Assembly (NCBI GenBank): GCA_903813345.2
Contig: CAIIXF020000010.1
Span: forward strand, 21,337,181-21,401,180
Length of the DNA: 64,000 nt
Direction of reading: 5' to 3'
Source: Owenia fusiformis
Lineage: Eukaryota > Annelida > Polychaeta > Sabellida > Oweniidae
In this document: one piece after another, positions 20,839 through 33,533 of the stretch
Layout: each line of letters opens with the position of its first letter
Numbering within the stretch: the stretch's first letter is position 1
The notes under the pieces: model-generated
Databases searched by the model: none
What the model saw: the letters and a program-made list of their open reading frames with translations, nothing else
Told to the model about the DNA's origin: nothing
Made by a program: the position numbers and the translations under genes

Positions 20839-22477
20839 CTTTTTTATTTGTCGATTTATGTATCGTAATGAAATTGAAATGTAAAAAGCAAGGTCCTTCA
20901 AAACATGAAATCAATCACACAAAGAGAAGAAAATATCAGAACGTTACCACATAAAGCAAATTACTTTATATGAATTATATATACGAACTAATATCTTAAG
21001 AATCACAATCAGCTGCTTGCCATGTCGGACAATCATCATTTCAATGCAGATGCAATGCTCAATTTCAAAATATTTTGGTTATCTATTTCCGAGCTTTTGC
21101 AATAAAGGGAATACTAAAGAAAATATATAAATTATGTATAAATTATATATAAATTATTAATTCATCAATTAATTATAATTATTAATTAATCTGAATTAGC
21201 GGGTTGTAACAATACACATGTTTGAATTACCGACATTTCGAATCCGTTATTCAAAATGCTATTTTACTTTCCAGACTGCGAATTCGTTGTTAGCCCCGCA
21301 GACTGCTGTTAGTTTAGACGTTATGACGCAGATGTAGTAGAGGAGGACTTCGCTAAGTGCACTGGTGGCACCGCCTGGAACCAGACTATATGCGGATGCG
21401 ATTTTGTAGATGTCGAATTCTGTGATTGCCCAAGTGAGTTCTCATTTACATGTTACTTTTTATTATGTTTTTCATAAAACAGAATTTGTCTTTGAAAGTA
21501 AACATTAACTGTTAATATTGGTATCAGTAACGTGGTCAGTTTTTCACATTATCTCTTTAAGGTGAACCATTTGAACCAATCGTTGATGAAATATGTAAAA
21601 ATCAAGCTGCTCTTGACGCAAGTAAGTACCAACAACCATGAGGAAGGATATGAAACACGTTTTCAAAAAATTGTACGTGGCCGTGTAGAATTATGGTCCT
21701 CTGTGGATCATTCTGATACTCAGACCATCTCTGCTATGCACAAGGACACCGAGAGAAGGCTGTGATATCTCACGATGTCTGTGGATTAGTTTTCCCGTTT
21801 GTACTATTTACCTGGCCGATTGTTTGAGTGGCATGCGGGAAATAATTGTAATTAGGTCCCTGGAAAAATGAATTAAGATCGGGACAGTAATCCCCGGTGG
21901 TCGAAATATTAACACAGCTCACGTAAAGGTTTTTTTAAAACGTGTAACTTAACCTTTTTCTAGCCTCCACGGCAGAATGAATATTTAAATATAATTGGAT
22001 TGAAGTGTTTTGAGAATATAGCTCGTATCCAAGATATTGTAACATGAACCTAAAGAATACGCATTCTCTATTTTATTACATATGATGAAATATTTCAATC
22101 GTCGTCAATTTCCTCTCTGTTCTCTGTCTTCAAATAGGAGTGAGTGTTGTTTTGCATTTAACATAACTTAATTAATAGGCCAGGTTATCGCTTTTGTAAA
22201 TTAAGGTTTACATTTCTGTATTCTTTCAAATGCAACTTTTCAGTGAGATACACATGGAATTATGAGAACGACGTTGTATTATTTGCAATATATCACCATT
22301 TTAGGCGGTGGTTGTTGTCAAAACAATAGAGTGTATTACCCTGTTGATGGTGCAAGCAGCAATTTTACCTTTGGCGGTGACATGATGCAATGCCATCCAG
22401 TAATGACCTTTGACCTTGCCGAGTGCTGCTGTGTTGGAGACGCCATTGCGGAGGATGAAGCGCCCGATACACCATAA

Positions 22478-23970
22478 GGGCCACTATAAGACGCCATTAT
22501 GATGTTACACAGTAAAATACAATACATTGTAAATCTCTAATATGATAAATATGACATTTGTTGATTTGTTGATGTGCTAATTGGAAATATAATAGAGTTA
22601 ACAAAGGGCTAGAATAGTGTATCCTTTGATCCCTATTGACCGATTGAGAATCGCGATGGCTATCAGCTGCCTACTTAACTGGACATCTCAAAATGTTTCC
22701 TAAATCTTGGTGATTCGCATACAGGGATGTGTCGCAAAAAGGTGGTGCATTTGTTTTTAAGGGTATCGCGTGAATGTAAATTTGATTCCCCGGATTACTA
22801 GTATAATATAATATTCTAATTAAAGTTATATATCATTTTAAAGCTGTTTCGATGAAGTTTTAGATCAACTACACTCCGTTCACGATTCTTGCGCGTTCTT
22901 TTTGAAAAAATAGTTTTTTACCAAAACATCTGGCAAATATCCCCTGTTGACACGTTACATTTTGAATTATTTTTCGTCAAGTTAAGTAAATAAAAAATCA
23001 AATGTAAAGATGCTTTAACACGTAGTTCAATGGGGGAGCTAACAGGCTAAGGTTGCCAAACTTATGGAGTGGAGTGTATATTGAAATGAAATGCAAACAC
23101 AGAAAGCTTATTGAATGCATGGTGAAATTCTCTAAGAGACATATGACATTGTAAAAGAGGGGACTGAGGGGCATGCGCTTTGAAACCCAGGAGGAGCTTG
23201 CCTCATAAGTGCATATAGTTGTTTTTCGGTGATTTTCGGTCATATATTGCGCCATAAATCATAAAATCTCGGTCTTTATTCCTCAATTCAAGCGAAATGA
23301 ATTCCATATCTTTTGGTACATAACACATGATTTATCTGTGTGATCCTGAATACTTCCTTGAATGATACAAAGTGTCCCATTTTTATATCCCAGCCTGTAT
23401 ATTCTACGAAGTCCGAATGGCTCGTAGAATATTATTTTGAGATTCATGATCAGATGATCAGTATAACAGGCTGAGGCCAAGGAATACGATAGAGAATGTT
23501 CGTCAATTACTTATGTAGGCCTAATAACAAGAAATGCGATGGGCATAGGCACCGAGCAGATTAAAATGATATTCTGAATTAATCATACTAGGATGTTCTT
23601 ATTATCCTTAGTGTACTAAATAAATAATATCATTGAAAATTTCCATGTCTGTATTCCTACCAAGTAATATTTGAAACCAAGAAGGATTTAAATAGATCAA
23701 TTTGGCGGGAAATCAACCAGCGAAGTATATCGTCACAATATCCTCCGCATATTGGTTTGGTTTTCAGGATCGTGGCGATATCATCCGATAATCAATTTTG
23801 CCTATAGATATTAAATCTATTTTCTAATGTTATAACATTTTTAGTCCACTAAGTGTAAATAATCAGCTGGTATATCAGTTATCTATCCATGCTTTTGGAC
23901 TGATTCAACCCGAGGGCATGAGTTGACAAGTATTGGATGTGTCAGCGATACAACAATGCAGTTTAAACTT
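22478..23970. other. Stretch without a recognised gene
   Basis: 22478-22729 is 3' flank shared with copy 1. A short dispersed repeat at 22990-23075 (GCCAAACTTATGGAGTG side) returns in inverted form at about 31520-31560 and 37830-37905. Nothing else is recognised. Confidence 0.5.
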
Positions 23971-24255
23971 CCCCGATCCTGCATCGTTTTGGAAAGACGT
24001 TCAGTTTCTTTTTGATCATTCGAATGTTTTTCTTGTATTAATACTCACAATGCTCAATGCTCACCTTTTCGATTGACGATTGAAGCATTACTTTTACTTT
24101 TTGAATTTGTTTTGGTGAATAGAATATATCGTTTACAACGACATTATTTTTAAGGAATATCATTTCATCACGCCTTCCAGTTTTATGTTGTTTGACGTAT
24201 TGACATGTGATGGCAAATCAATGCATTTTATTGGTGACATTTATGTGTTTTGATG

Positions 24256-24264
24256 TATATAAAA
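24256..24264 (+). promoter_or_regulatory. TATA box of copy 3
   Basis: TATATAAAA lies 85 bases before the start codon. It sits in a block (GCAAATCAATGCATTTTATTGG onward in shorter words) that is also found upstream of copies 2 and 4. Copy 4 keeps TATAAAAA at the same place. Confidence 0.7.
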
Positions 24265-24348
24265 TCTCAAATAATCCTAAATCTCATCACAAAATCGGGA
24301 TCTTTCGAAAGCACGCTTGCCAGAAGCAGCCACTTCCAACAACTCAAG

Positions 24349-26856
24349 ATGAACACGTTCGTGATTTTAGCATTTTTTGTGGCCGGCGCCTACAGTCAGC
24401 TGAATCAAGTTGCAGACCTGGAAGGAAATCTTTTTGGTAAGGAAAAGGACCTTATACACCCTCCATTGGGATCTCCCCATGGGAAAAAAATAGTTCATCT
24501 GATTTTTCAAAATGAGTATTCTGCTTCAATTATTACATTTATATGCACACTAGTATCTTGTTGACCTATATTCAGCACTGTATTGATGTATAGGCCACTT
24601 ATTAGGGTCATAATTCAATCATGAAGTGTAGAGGCATAGATTCCAAACCAGGAAGTATTTTTGTGTCTGTCAAAATCCATTTACATCCTACGCATCCCTG
24701 CATCTTATCCAAATATGTTACTACATAATGAAATATAATAGTATAATCTTTGGTTTTACGAACTTGTATGATATTTGATAAGTGTAAAAGTTGCTTTTGG
24801 AGCATTTTTCTATTGCCATTTTGTAGGGAAAAAATGATGAAAGAATGTACAATCTTTTAATTTTAAGTATGACCTGAATCGATTGCAAACTTCACATTTG
24901 CACATTTGATGAGATAAACCATTTGTGTTGTATTGTTAAATTATTAAGTTTGCAATCGATTCAGGTCATAGTGTATTTTTGGTATTTCTGTGATAATCAA
25001 TGGAAACCAATGGCCTCTATTGGGATCTGCTGATATCCTCATGTTAAGTCAATGGTGCACAGCCCCATGTAAGGTAATACAACCTTACTGAACGAAATGA
25101 TCCCTATCTCAGCTTTAATATCTCAGCACTTTAATATTTCCAAAGTATTATATGACATTTTATTCTTCATGTTACACCTACGAATGATTCATTTTGACCA
25201 TAGGGATATTTGCCAATAATTGCACCTTGTCCTTTCAAAAGTAAAGGTTGTATTCAAATTCAGACAGCGAAGTGCATTTTCCATTTGGTAATACCATACA
25301 TGTCATAGTTCGCATATTTTTTGAAACTGTAGATTCTTTTCATACTGTGTGATTTACCTAAAACTTTTTTATTGTCGATTTGTGTATCGTAATGAAATTA
25401 AAATGTAAAAAGGTCCTTCAAAACATGAAATCAATCACACAAAGAGAAAAAATATCAGAACGTTACCGCAAAAAGCAATTTACTTTATAGGAACTATATG
25501 TGCGAACTAATATCCTAAGAATCATAATCAGCTTCTTTGGTTTGCCATGTCGGACAATCATCATTTCAATACAGAGGTTTCTTGAAACATTTCAAAATAT
25601 TTTAGTTATCTATTTCCGAGCTATTGCAATGAAGGGAATACTAAAGAAAAGTTGAAGGCTTTAGTGATGTAGCCTAATGATGTCAATTTCACATCCAATT
25701 AATATTTTAACCTTATGTAAGAAAAACTAAGGTAAAAACGCATCAAATAATTTCCGGATACCACATTTACCCAGTTCCTCAAAACAATCGTCAATCAGTG
25801 TACCCTTTGCATTCGTTTGACTTCACTTCTTAAAAGAGAACTTCGTCTTCAGTAGTTTAACTAGACTCTGCACGCAGGTACAATCAGTGTGAAGAATCGT
25901 CGACATCTCGCATACGTTATTCAACTTTCCAGACTGCGAATTTGTTGTTGGCCAGAACTGCTGTTCGATTAGACGTTACGACGCGGATGCATTGGACGAA
26001 GACTTCGCTACGTGCATGGGTGGCTCCTCCTGGAACCAGGATATATGCGGATGCGTAGTTCAAGAAAGTTGTGATTGCCCAAGTAAGTTGTCAATAACAT
26101 AATACTTTAATCATGTTATCTTACATGAACTCATTAACCACCGACTGGGCTATTTGTTTTATTTATACCCACATATACCCAATCATCCAGGGAGGTTTTT
26201 CATAAAAACAGAATTTGTCTCATCAGATAAACCTTAATTGTTAATTATGATACCAGTAACGTAATGTCCTTTTTACATTACTTCTTCAAGGTGAACCATT
26301 TGAACCAATCGTTGACGATATATGTAAAGATCAAGCTGCTCTTGACGCCAGTAAGTTACAACAAAATAAATACATGTACATGGCTAGCCTACACGCCAGG
26401 TTGAGTAATCAAAAATAATTAGATTGACGGGGTGTCAAATATATGTTTTAACCAATAAACCTAGAGAATACGTATTCTAGATCTTTCTAGTTTCTACTTT
26501 CAAGATGAAATATTTCATTGGTCGTAAATTTCCTCTCTTTTTCCAGTCTTCAAATATGAGTGAATGGTTTTATTTTTCTATTTCGTGTAATCTGATTACC
26601 ACACCAGGTAATTTTAATTTTAATTGAGTTATAAAGAATGTTTTGTAGTTTGTAATATTTCAATTTTACAATTTTAGACGGTGCATGTTGTCAAGACAAT
26701 AGAGCATATTTCCCTGTTGCTGCTGCACCAAGTAACTATACCTTTGGCGGTGAGGAGATGGAATGTCACCCAGTAATGACCTTTGACTTTGGCTCTGAAG
26801 TGTGCTCTTGTGTTGGAGAGGCCCTTATGGAGACAGCAGCACCAGGTGCACCATAA
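24349..26856 (+). CDS. Secreted Cys-rich two-block protein, copy 3 (complete)
   Basis: Four exons: 24349-24436, 25933-26082, 26291-26350 and 26678-26856. All introns have GT-AG ends and phase 1, giving about 158 aa. Exon 1 encodes a signal peptide (MNTFVILAFFVAGAYS) and a short acidic start. The mature protein has 14 cysteines. Block 1 (exon 2) is C-x7-CC-x11+-C-x10-C-x-C, read from CEFVVGQNCC to CGC. A linker with CDC and SEPFEPIVDDIC follows. Block 2 (exons 3-4) repeats the layout from CKDQAALDANGACC to CSC, with a sequon in SNYTF. Expected to be exported and rich in disulfides. I recognise no known family; role unknown. Copy 4 is its inverted paralogue. Confidence 0.8.
24869..24969. repeat. 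Perfect palindrome in intron 1 of copy 3
   Basis: Arms of 24 bp (24869-24892 and 24946-24969), starting ATGACCTGAATCG, are exact inverted copies with a 53-base spacer. This looks like a tiny MITE. Confidence 0.75.
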
Positions 26857-26888
26857 GAAGCCATTATAATGTCCTTGAGCAATGAGAT

Positions 26889-26894
26889 AATAAA
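26889..26894 (+). promoter_or_regulatory. Poly(A) signal of copy 3
   Basis: AATAAA lies 33 bases after the stop codon. Copy 4 keeps the same signal and surrounding bases on the minus strand. Confidence 0.65.
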
Positions 26895-28700
26895 TATTAC
26901 ATGCATAATTGAAAACATGATATCGTTAGCAATTGACCTTTTTCCATATAAATGGAAAATAGATGGCATCATGGGTATTGGTAGGGCTATGGTAGGGCTA
27001 GAATACATGTAATGTAAATGTATCGCCAGAGTCACTTAATTTCTTGATTTAAGAAATAATTTCATTTGGATAAACTTAAAACACCATTGGAATGTAACTA
27101 TATGATCTTATTGGCATGTGCATTGTGATTCACATTAATTGTGATCCTTAGCTTGTAAGAGTAAATGAACTTTAAAGGTTTTTCAGCATTATGTCAATGG
27201 GGATTTAGTCCGAACTTTTTTAGACATTAGAATTTGAATAAAGGTGAATAACAGTGCAGATCAAAGTTGTTTCAATAGAAAACACAGAGAATCTCTCCCA
27301 GATAATCAATGCTGTCCAATTGTTATTGCTCATATAATATCTCATATACCATGGATATATCTTGAGAATAACTTTTGGGTATATTATTGCCGAAATATCG
27401 GAAATGATCAACAGAACAACCAAACTCCAGAATTAAACACAATCGATTCCTCGGCTAGCGAGGGGAATCCCCATTGAGTCACACAAGCGCCCGCAATCGC
27501 CTTGAACCAAAATTAACACTGAAAGATGGGGATTTGGGACTTCATCTTTGGTCAGTAGATGGGTGAATATGTGGTGAAACTCAATATGCAAAGAAGTCCA
27601 GAGGGGTCTTGATTGTGCTATCCTATCATATGGCATAGAGCATCTTTAATGGTTAAAAATGCAGATCTCCTAAAATCTCATTAAAACCGAGACTTTATCG
27701 AGATTTCAAAGCTAAATGGAAAAAGGTCCATCGCTGGAAGGCCTCGTGGTAGAGTCTCGTCAACGAATTTAATAGTAGCACCATTCGCTCAAATGATAAT
27801 ACAAAAGGCCCAAGGACACCACATAGTTCATATATTGCAAGACATAAACTGCGTCTAGATCATGATGCTCAATCATCATTAATTTTCTATATCATGTACA
27901 GTACTGTGATACTGCATCAGTAGAATAAACTGCGGAAGCCCGTTGCTCTGTTTCGAAAGCGTGTTAGAGTTATCACCGTGACCTCACTAGACTCCGTAGT
28001 AGCGTCCACATTTTTTTGAAATAGAGAGTCGACACAAGTAACCAACAAGTATTGATTTAAATGCTATTTTGTAAAATGTTTGAAGATCCGGTAGTGGAAG
28101 ATGAAACACATTTTTATTTAGACAACATTTCATTGAAAAACTTGAAACCCTGTGCAATAATATCAAAAGATGGGTGATCATCATCAGATAATTTTTCTTT
28201 TGACGAGTATACATAAACTAATGATTGGTATAGATACATTTTGTAGGATCCTTATATCAAAATAACAGATATATGTAATTTGAAGAACGTAGTATTATTT
28301 TTATCTTTAATATTAAATATTTTTACTGTAATTTTTTTATAGTGTTGGATTGGTCCTAATAGTGTAGGGCATCAGTATAAATTAATCCTGTTATAACAGG
28401 TTGAAGAAAACACATTGTTTACATATTGTGAAACATTAAGGAGCTTTGAGAGTCAGTTGCTATTTCAACAATTTTACATAGCCTAGTTTATTGCAAAACA
28501 GAAACTGCTTCTGAATCATGCTATATCTACTCTATGATGATCCTCAACATCATGTACTGCTTTCAATGCATGCTGCTACAATAGTCCACTGTTTCGGAAG
28601 CCAGTTTAAGTTGCTTTATTTACAAATTTTTATCTCATATGTACTGTTTCGGAAACATTATACTACTTAAAGAGACCCAACACCTTACAAAACTTCTCAA
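26895..28700. other. Stretch without a recognised feature
   Basis: Apart from the first bases, which are shared with the 3' flank of copy 4, I see no gene, no LINE domain and no clear repeat. Confidence 0.45.
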
Positions 28701-30125
28701 GGTACGTTCACACCAACGGCGAATGCCACGCTTTAAATCGGCGAGCAAAGCGCCGTCATTTTTGTCATTTTTCTTCATACCAACGGCGCTTTGATGGCGC
28801 TTTAAAGCGGCTTGTAAAGCGGCACCAAAGCGTAACAAAGTTTGATTAAAGCGTCTGGGTCGTAATAGGTCGTAGAAAAGCTCAGAGTAAAACGGGATAT
28901 TCGGCAAGAGCGCCAAAAAATTTTAAACTCTTAAAAAATTTTGGGCGCTCTGTTACGAATCGATTAAGCGCCGAGAGCGTATCAAAGCTTAACAAACCGT
29001 AACAAAGCTCAGAAAAACTTGATCCAAAGCGTAGGAAAGCTTAACATAGCTCTAAAAGGTTCCTCACGCTTTGATCCCACTTTGATCAGGCTTTGTTACG
29101 CTTGAAATCACGCTTTGAAAACCTTTGATAAGCATTATTACGCTTTGATGCGATTATGACGCTTTAAATCAGGCTCTGATACGATTGCAAAACTCTGTTG
29201 TGCATTGTTACGCTCTGTTAAGCTCTGTCACGCATTGGAAAATGTCGAGATCGCCGATTCCATGCCGCTTTTGATCCAATGACTATATAAAGATGCAGTA
29301 GATCCATAAAACCATTGCATCTTTGACTCGAGAACACGATGGCAGAACAACGAGATCCAGAAATTCCAGATGGACCAGAGCATGACCTATCTGAAGAAGA
29401 CATGACGTTTGTCACACGGCGTGATATAGCGTGTGAAAACTTTCAAGCGTAACAAAGCCTAGCAAAGCGTTTCAATCCTTGATTAAAGCGTCTCAATTCG
29501 TTGGAAAGCTTGAGAGTCCCTCAGGAAAGTGTTACAAAAAGTGTCAGATATTGATGAAAGCGTCTGACCTCGTGTCAGATCTTCATGCCAGATCGTAGCA
29601 AATCTTGAGACATCTTAACGAAGCGTGTCAAGTGGTAACAGACCGTGAATAGACTGGGGTCCCCGCTTTGAACCAAGCTGTGTTAAGCTTTCCTACGCTT
29701 TGAGTCAAGCTTTGTTGAGCTTTGTTACGGTTTGTTGAGCTTTGATACGCTCTCGGCGCTTCAATCAATTCGTAACAGAGCGCCCAAAATTTTTAAACAG
29801 TTTAACATTTTTTGGCGCTCTTGCCGAATATCCCGCTTTACTCCGAACTTTTCTACGACCTATTACGATCCCGACGCTTTAATCAATCTTTGTTACGCTT
29901 TGGTGCCGCTTTACAATCCGCTTTAAAGCGCCATCAAAGCGCCGTTGGTGCGAACGCTTAAACAGTTTAAATTTTTTAGCGCTCTTGCCGAATATCCCGC
30001 TTTACTCCCGAGCTTTTCTACGACCTATTACGACCCCGACGCTTTAATTAAGCTTTGTTACGCTTTGGTGCCGCTTTACAAGCCGCTTTAAAGCGCCATC
30101 AAAGCGCCGTTGGTGTGAACGTACC
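28701..30125. mobile_element. 1.4-kb foldback element
   Basis: The ends are GGTACGTTCACACCAACGGC and its complement. The left arm (28701 to about 29000) is the inverted copy of the right arm. The right arm is present twice in tandem (about 29790-29950 and 29951-30125). The centre is packed with degenerate AACAAAGCGT/ACGCTTTG words. No transposase is seen. Open frames through the arms are copies of one another and not genes. Confidence 0.75.
29339..29452 (+). CDS. Small ORF with TATA box in the centre of the foldback element
   Basis: A 37-aa frame starts at ATG 29339 and reads MAEQRDPEIPDGPEHD, then LSEEDMTFVTRRD. It is preceded by TATATAA at 29284-29290, about 50 bases upstream. Unlike the flanking AAAGCGT repeats, this roughly 160-base island is complex sequence and acidic in translation. 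It could be a captured first exon or the start of a lost transposon protein. The last few codons run into the repeat again, so the true end may be a splice site I cannot place. Confidence 0.3.
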   Translation: MAEQRDPEIPDGPEHDLSEEDMTFVTRRDIACENFQA

Positions 30126-30445
30126 ATTAACGGAGGGGAATAAGGGAAATGCTTGCCGGATTCTGAATCTGTGTATTTTTACAGAACCAACGGGAATTAA
30201 AATATCTCATCGAGATAACCCTCTTAGAGATACCATTGAACAATACCCGAGACTAGTCATTGGTAACTTCAATATATACAATCTAATAGCGCCAAAGATA
30301 CACCCCCCCTATTTATGTAGGAATGTAGATTTCTTGATTTGTTTGAAGTTTATACTCAACGACTGTTAATGCGCTATTATTTATACTTATTTATTCATTT
30401 GTGCTATTATTATATTCAATTTATTAATCAAGCATATATATCGCA

Positions 30446-31187
30446 TGTGCCAAAAATGAGACAGTTTTTGCCAAGTATTTTCTCAGCAACTGATGAACCA
30501 AAGTAACTGAGAATTTGTATAAAGCAAAATATAAAAATCAAGTAAATATTCTGTGAGAACTAAGAAATTCAAAATAGCATGTCAAAAATCTCCATACCGG
30601 AGCTCTGCGATGAGACCTCTATAGTGTTTGTACCAGCTATCAGGTGATGGCATTTGTTAATCAGTCAAAATAGCTTGTCTGTGTGTCATGTTTACTTAAT
30701 TTATTTCATTCTTCCCAAATACCCAAAGTCCATTCATTCTCAAAATTCATTGAAGGTGATATTGTTACAATAAATACGGAATGGTATTTTGCTTGGAAAG
30801 GTGACTTTTACATTGATATTGGTTATTTTGACATAATGTCTTCAATTTAAAAATACATACATGAGCAGAAGATACCATAAAGTGCCTCAAGTCAAGTTTT
30901 CAAATAATTTGACTCAAACAATTGCTGAGAAATTACTTGTGATATTGCTTCCCATTTTTTGTCACAAATGCTATGAAATTCTCATTGCATTGCTCCGGTA
31001 TGGGATATTTTGACATGCTATCTTGAATTTCTTAGTACTCACATAACATTTACCTGATCTTTTTCATATTTCTGTACCTTGCTAAAGATACTCCTGAGGC
31101 TACTTTGTACAAATTTTCAAAACGTTTGGTTCATCACTTGCCGAGAACATACTTGTCAAAAAGTGTCTCATTTTTGGGGACACCCGA
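30446..31187. mobile_element. TIR element with mariner-type ends
   Basis: The left end, GTGCCAAAAATGAGACAG, and right end, GTGTCTCATTTTTGGGGAC, start inverted arms of about 170 bp. The arms also match further in (ATAGCATGTCAAAAATCTCC against its complement). The centre is non-coding. Confidence 0.65.
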
Positions 31188-31880
31188 TATAGGGCATGCA
31201 CTGTAAATAATTTGTATTTGATTTATTGCTATATGAAGGAAATAAGAAATAAATTCCCTGCCAACATATTCAATGGTTTTTATAGCAAATAGCAAAGTCC
31301 ATAAATGTGATACAAAAATAGATTTTATTTCAGGTCTAATATACTGTAACATTACATAATCACAAAATGAATAAGTCTGAAGATACAAGTTGTCAGAAAG
31401 TACTAAAATCTGCTTGAAACTGTGAAAAATTGTATAGCATATGATCTATTCCACTCAATTTAGTTAAAATTAATAAGTAGCTGTAATCATTGCATAGAAA
31501 ACACTTTGTGTACTGCTTACACTCCCCTCCATAAGTTTGGCAACCTTAGCTCCCCCAGTGAATGGAAACGTAACTTGACTATTTCCAATACCTCCAAATT
31601 CTCCTAATATTTTCCTCAATTACAATAGGTCGAAAATTGGGAAATTTTGATAGGAAATTGAATTGTCTAGCTTTTTTGTACACTTAGTGTTTTGTTTACT
31701 CGATGAATACTAAAGTTACAGAGCTTCAAAGTCAGTTTTAAAATTCATTTTTCGCCTCCTGTGTTATTTAAATGGAAGAGTTTTTTTTAAATACAATTTT
31801 GACTTTAAAGACATTACTTTGTTGAACCTGAAGAAACGTATCATTTTTTGTTAAATAAAGTTAGCAAATTCAAGATTTTC
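31188..31880. other. Stretch without a recognised gene
   Basis: AT-rich sequence. A short dispersed repeat at about 31525-31560 (CATAAGTTTGGCAACC) matches 23045 and 37843. Nothing else is recognised. Confidence 0.45.
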
Positions 31881-32130
31881 AATCTGGAGTCTAATAAAAA
31901 GAATAATAAGAATAAGAAAAGAGGCAAAAACAATAGACTCCAGATTTCATCTGGAGTCTAATAAGAATAAGAAAAGAGGCAAAAACAATAGACTCCAGAT
32001 TTAGATTTCATCTGGAGTCTAATAAGAATAAACAAAAGAGGCAAAAACAATACACTCCAGATTTCATCTGGAGTCTAATAATAAACAAAAGAGGCAAAAA
32101 CAATAGACTCCAGATTTCATCTGGTGTCTA
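31881..32130. repeat. Tandem repeat of a hairpin unit
   Basis: About five units of 55-68 bp. Each contains GACTCCAGATTTCATCTGG, itself a small palindrome, followed by AGTCTAATAAGAATAA and AAAGAGGCAAAAACAATA. Confidence 0.8.
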
Positions 32131-32195
32131 ATAACTTAAGTTCATTTACTTCAGAGGAAAAACATTTTACTCTGAAGTAAATGAACTTAAGTTAT
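32131..32195. repeat. Perfect 26-bp hairpin
   Basis: The arms 32131-32156 and 32170-32195 (starting ATAACTTAAGTTC) are exact inverted copies around a 13-base loop, directly after the tandem hairpin array. Confidence 0.85.
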
Positions 32196-32806
32196 TATTA
32201 ATATTATAAGTATTTCGATTGCAGGTTAAAGTCCCCGTCTAAAGTTCGAAAATATTTTTTTATCATTCATTTACTATTTGTCATGACTTAAAAAGTTATT
32301 TTAGAGCTTTTTTAAAAAAAGATTTTGGAAAAAAAGTTGTGAGCATTTCATTTCTCAAATATTCAAATTTCCCGCCATTTTTCAAAGTTGAAATTTTTTA
32401 ATCATCAAATATTTCTTAATGCATTTCAAAAAAGATTATCTTTTTTAACACCAATGCAAAGATTGAACAAAGGACACACTATTTCAATAATAAAATGCCA
32501 TATTTAATGGGCCACTTCAATGTTTTAGCATATCAAAAATATTTTGAAACATTAGTGATGTCACTAAGGTGGCAAAAACGTTTTGCCAAAAATTAAATTT
32601 TCATGCACTAATAAGTTCATTTCTCGCTTATTTCTGAAACGATTTTCTTATTTTTTTCGGCAAAAAACATGGGAGAATGAATGCTATAACTAGCTTTTAT
32701 CCACAAGAAATAGAAAATGAAAACAAATTATTTGGGGAGCATTGATCATTAGGCTGGATCGCCATTTTTCGTCGTGTCGATTTTCACAAGAAAATTGGAA
32801 ATAAAT
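32196..32806. other. Stretch without a recognised feature
   Basis: AT-rich sequence with no gene or repeat that I can support. Confidence 0.45.
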
Positions 32807-33342
32807 AGGGAGGTTAAAATTAGCGTAGAAATATACGTGTATCTATCCCTATCCGTATGTTTGTTACGGATACGTATAGGTAATGCGTATTGCAAAATGA
32901 GTTTAAGATTAACGTAAAAGGAACGAAACCGTATGCTACAATTTATGATAAAATTAACATCCTAATTATAGAATGAAAACCATGCGATGGCTTCTATGGC
33001 ATATACCAGTACATGTCACCTCCAAGAACTGTTATATACTTCAGAGAGAGTGTGGTGTAGCTAGTGTAGTTGAGAGGGGGTGTTGCTTTTGGGCCCGCTA
33101 ATGGGGCAGTGACTCAAGATGAAATGTTAAATTTCTAGCATGATCCAGCATTGAGAGTGACCAAATAGTAAAGTTAAACAATTAAAACCACGAGAAAATG
33201 GCTGATTTCATACATTAACAATAAGCAAAATTGATGAAGAATGTGTAAATTGAACAATTTCATGCATCATCACATGGCATCGTTTATCGCATCAATGAAT
33301 GTGTTCGACCACTTAATTTCAATGCAGATCGAATGAGAAATG
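32807..33342. repeat. Dispersed repeat R1, second copy
   Basis: Matches 13130-13678 along nearly its whole length, from AGGGAGGTTAAAATTAGCG to GCAGATCGAATGAGAAATG, with small indels. Confidence 0.7.
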
Positions 33343-33533
33343 TTTGTTGTTACTATTTTAAAGTTTTATTGATGATATTTGATCTAGAAATGATATAATT
33401 TGTTGGATAAAAACATACGTTTTCAAATTACCTATCTTCGGCCATTTATGGGTAATTACGTATCGTAAACCCTGTAAAATACCGCTTTGTGTAATAACAA
33501 ACTACGTATAGGTATAGGTAATTAGGGAAGTTA

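Larger units (their letters stand above)
17820..22477 (+). pseudogene. Secreted Cys-rich two-block protein, copy 2 (broken)
   Basis: All four exons can be placed: exon 1 17820-17906, exon 2 21275-21433, exon 3 21562-21621, exon 4 22305-22477. Exon 1 is 87 bases instead of 88: one base is missing in the signal peptide (GTGGCCGTGCC against GTGGCCGGCGCC in copy 3), and the new frame stops at TGA after MNSFVILAIFVAVPTVS. Exon 2 has an in-frame TAG directly after its CC pair. The TATA box and the AATAAA signal are also lost. Intron 1 holds a LINE of about 2.7 kb. Exons 3 and 4 stay open and resemble copy 1. The gene is very unlikely to make the full protein. Confidence 0.8.

Noticed and set aside
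28635-28916. 93-aa minus-strand frame rich in LLRPRRFNQTLLRFGAALQ
   Set aside because: It runs through the arm of the foldback element, and the same words recur at 29800-30118. It is repeat sequence and not a gene.
31881-32130. CRISPR-like regular repeats
   Set aside because: The units are contiguous tandem repeats with no unique spacers, in a spliced eukaryotic genome.
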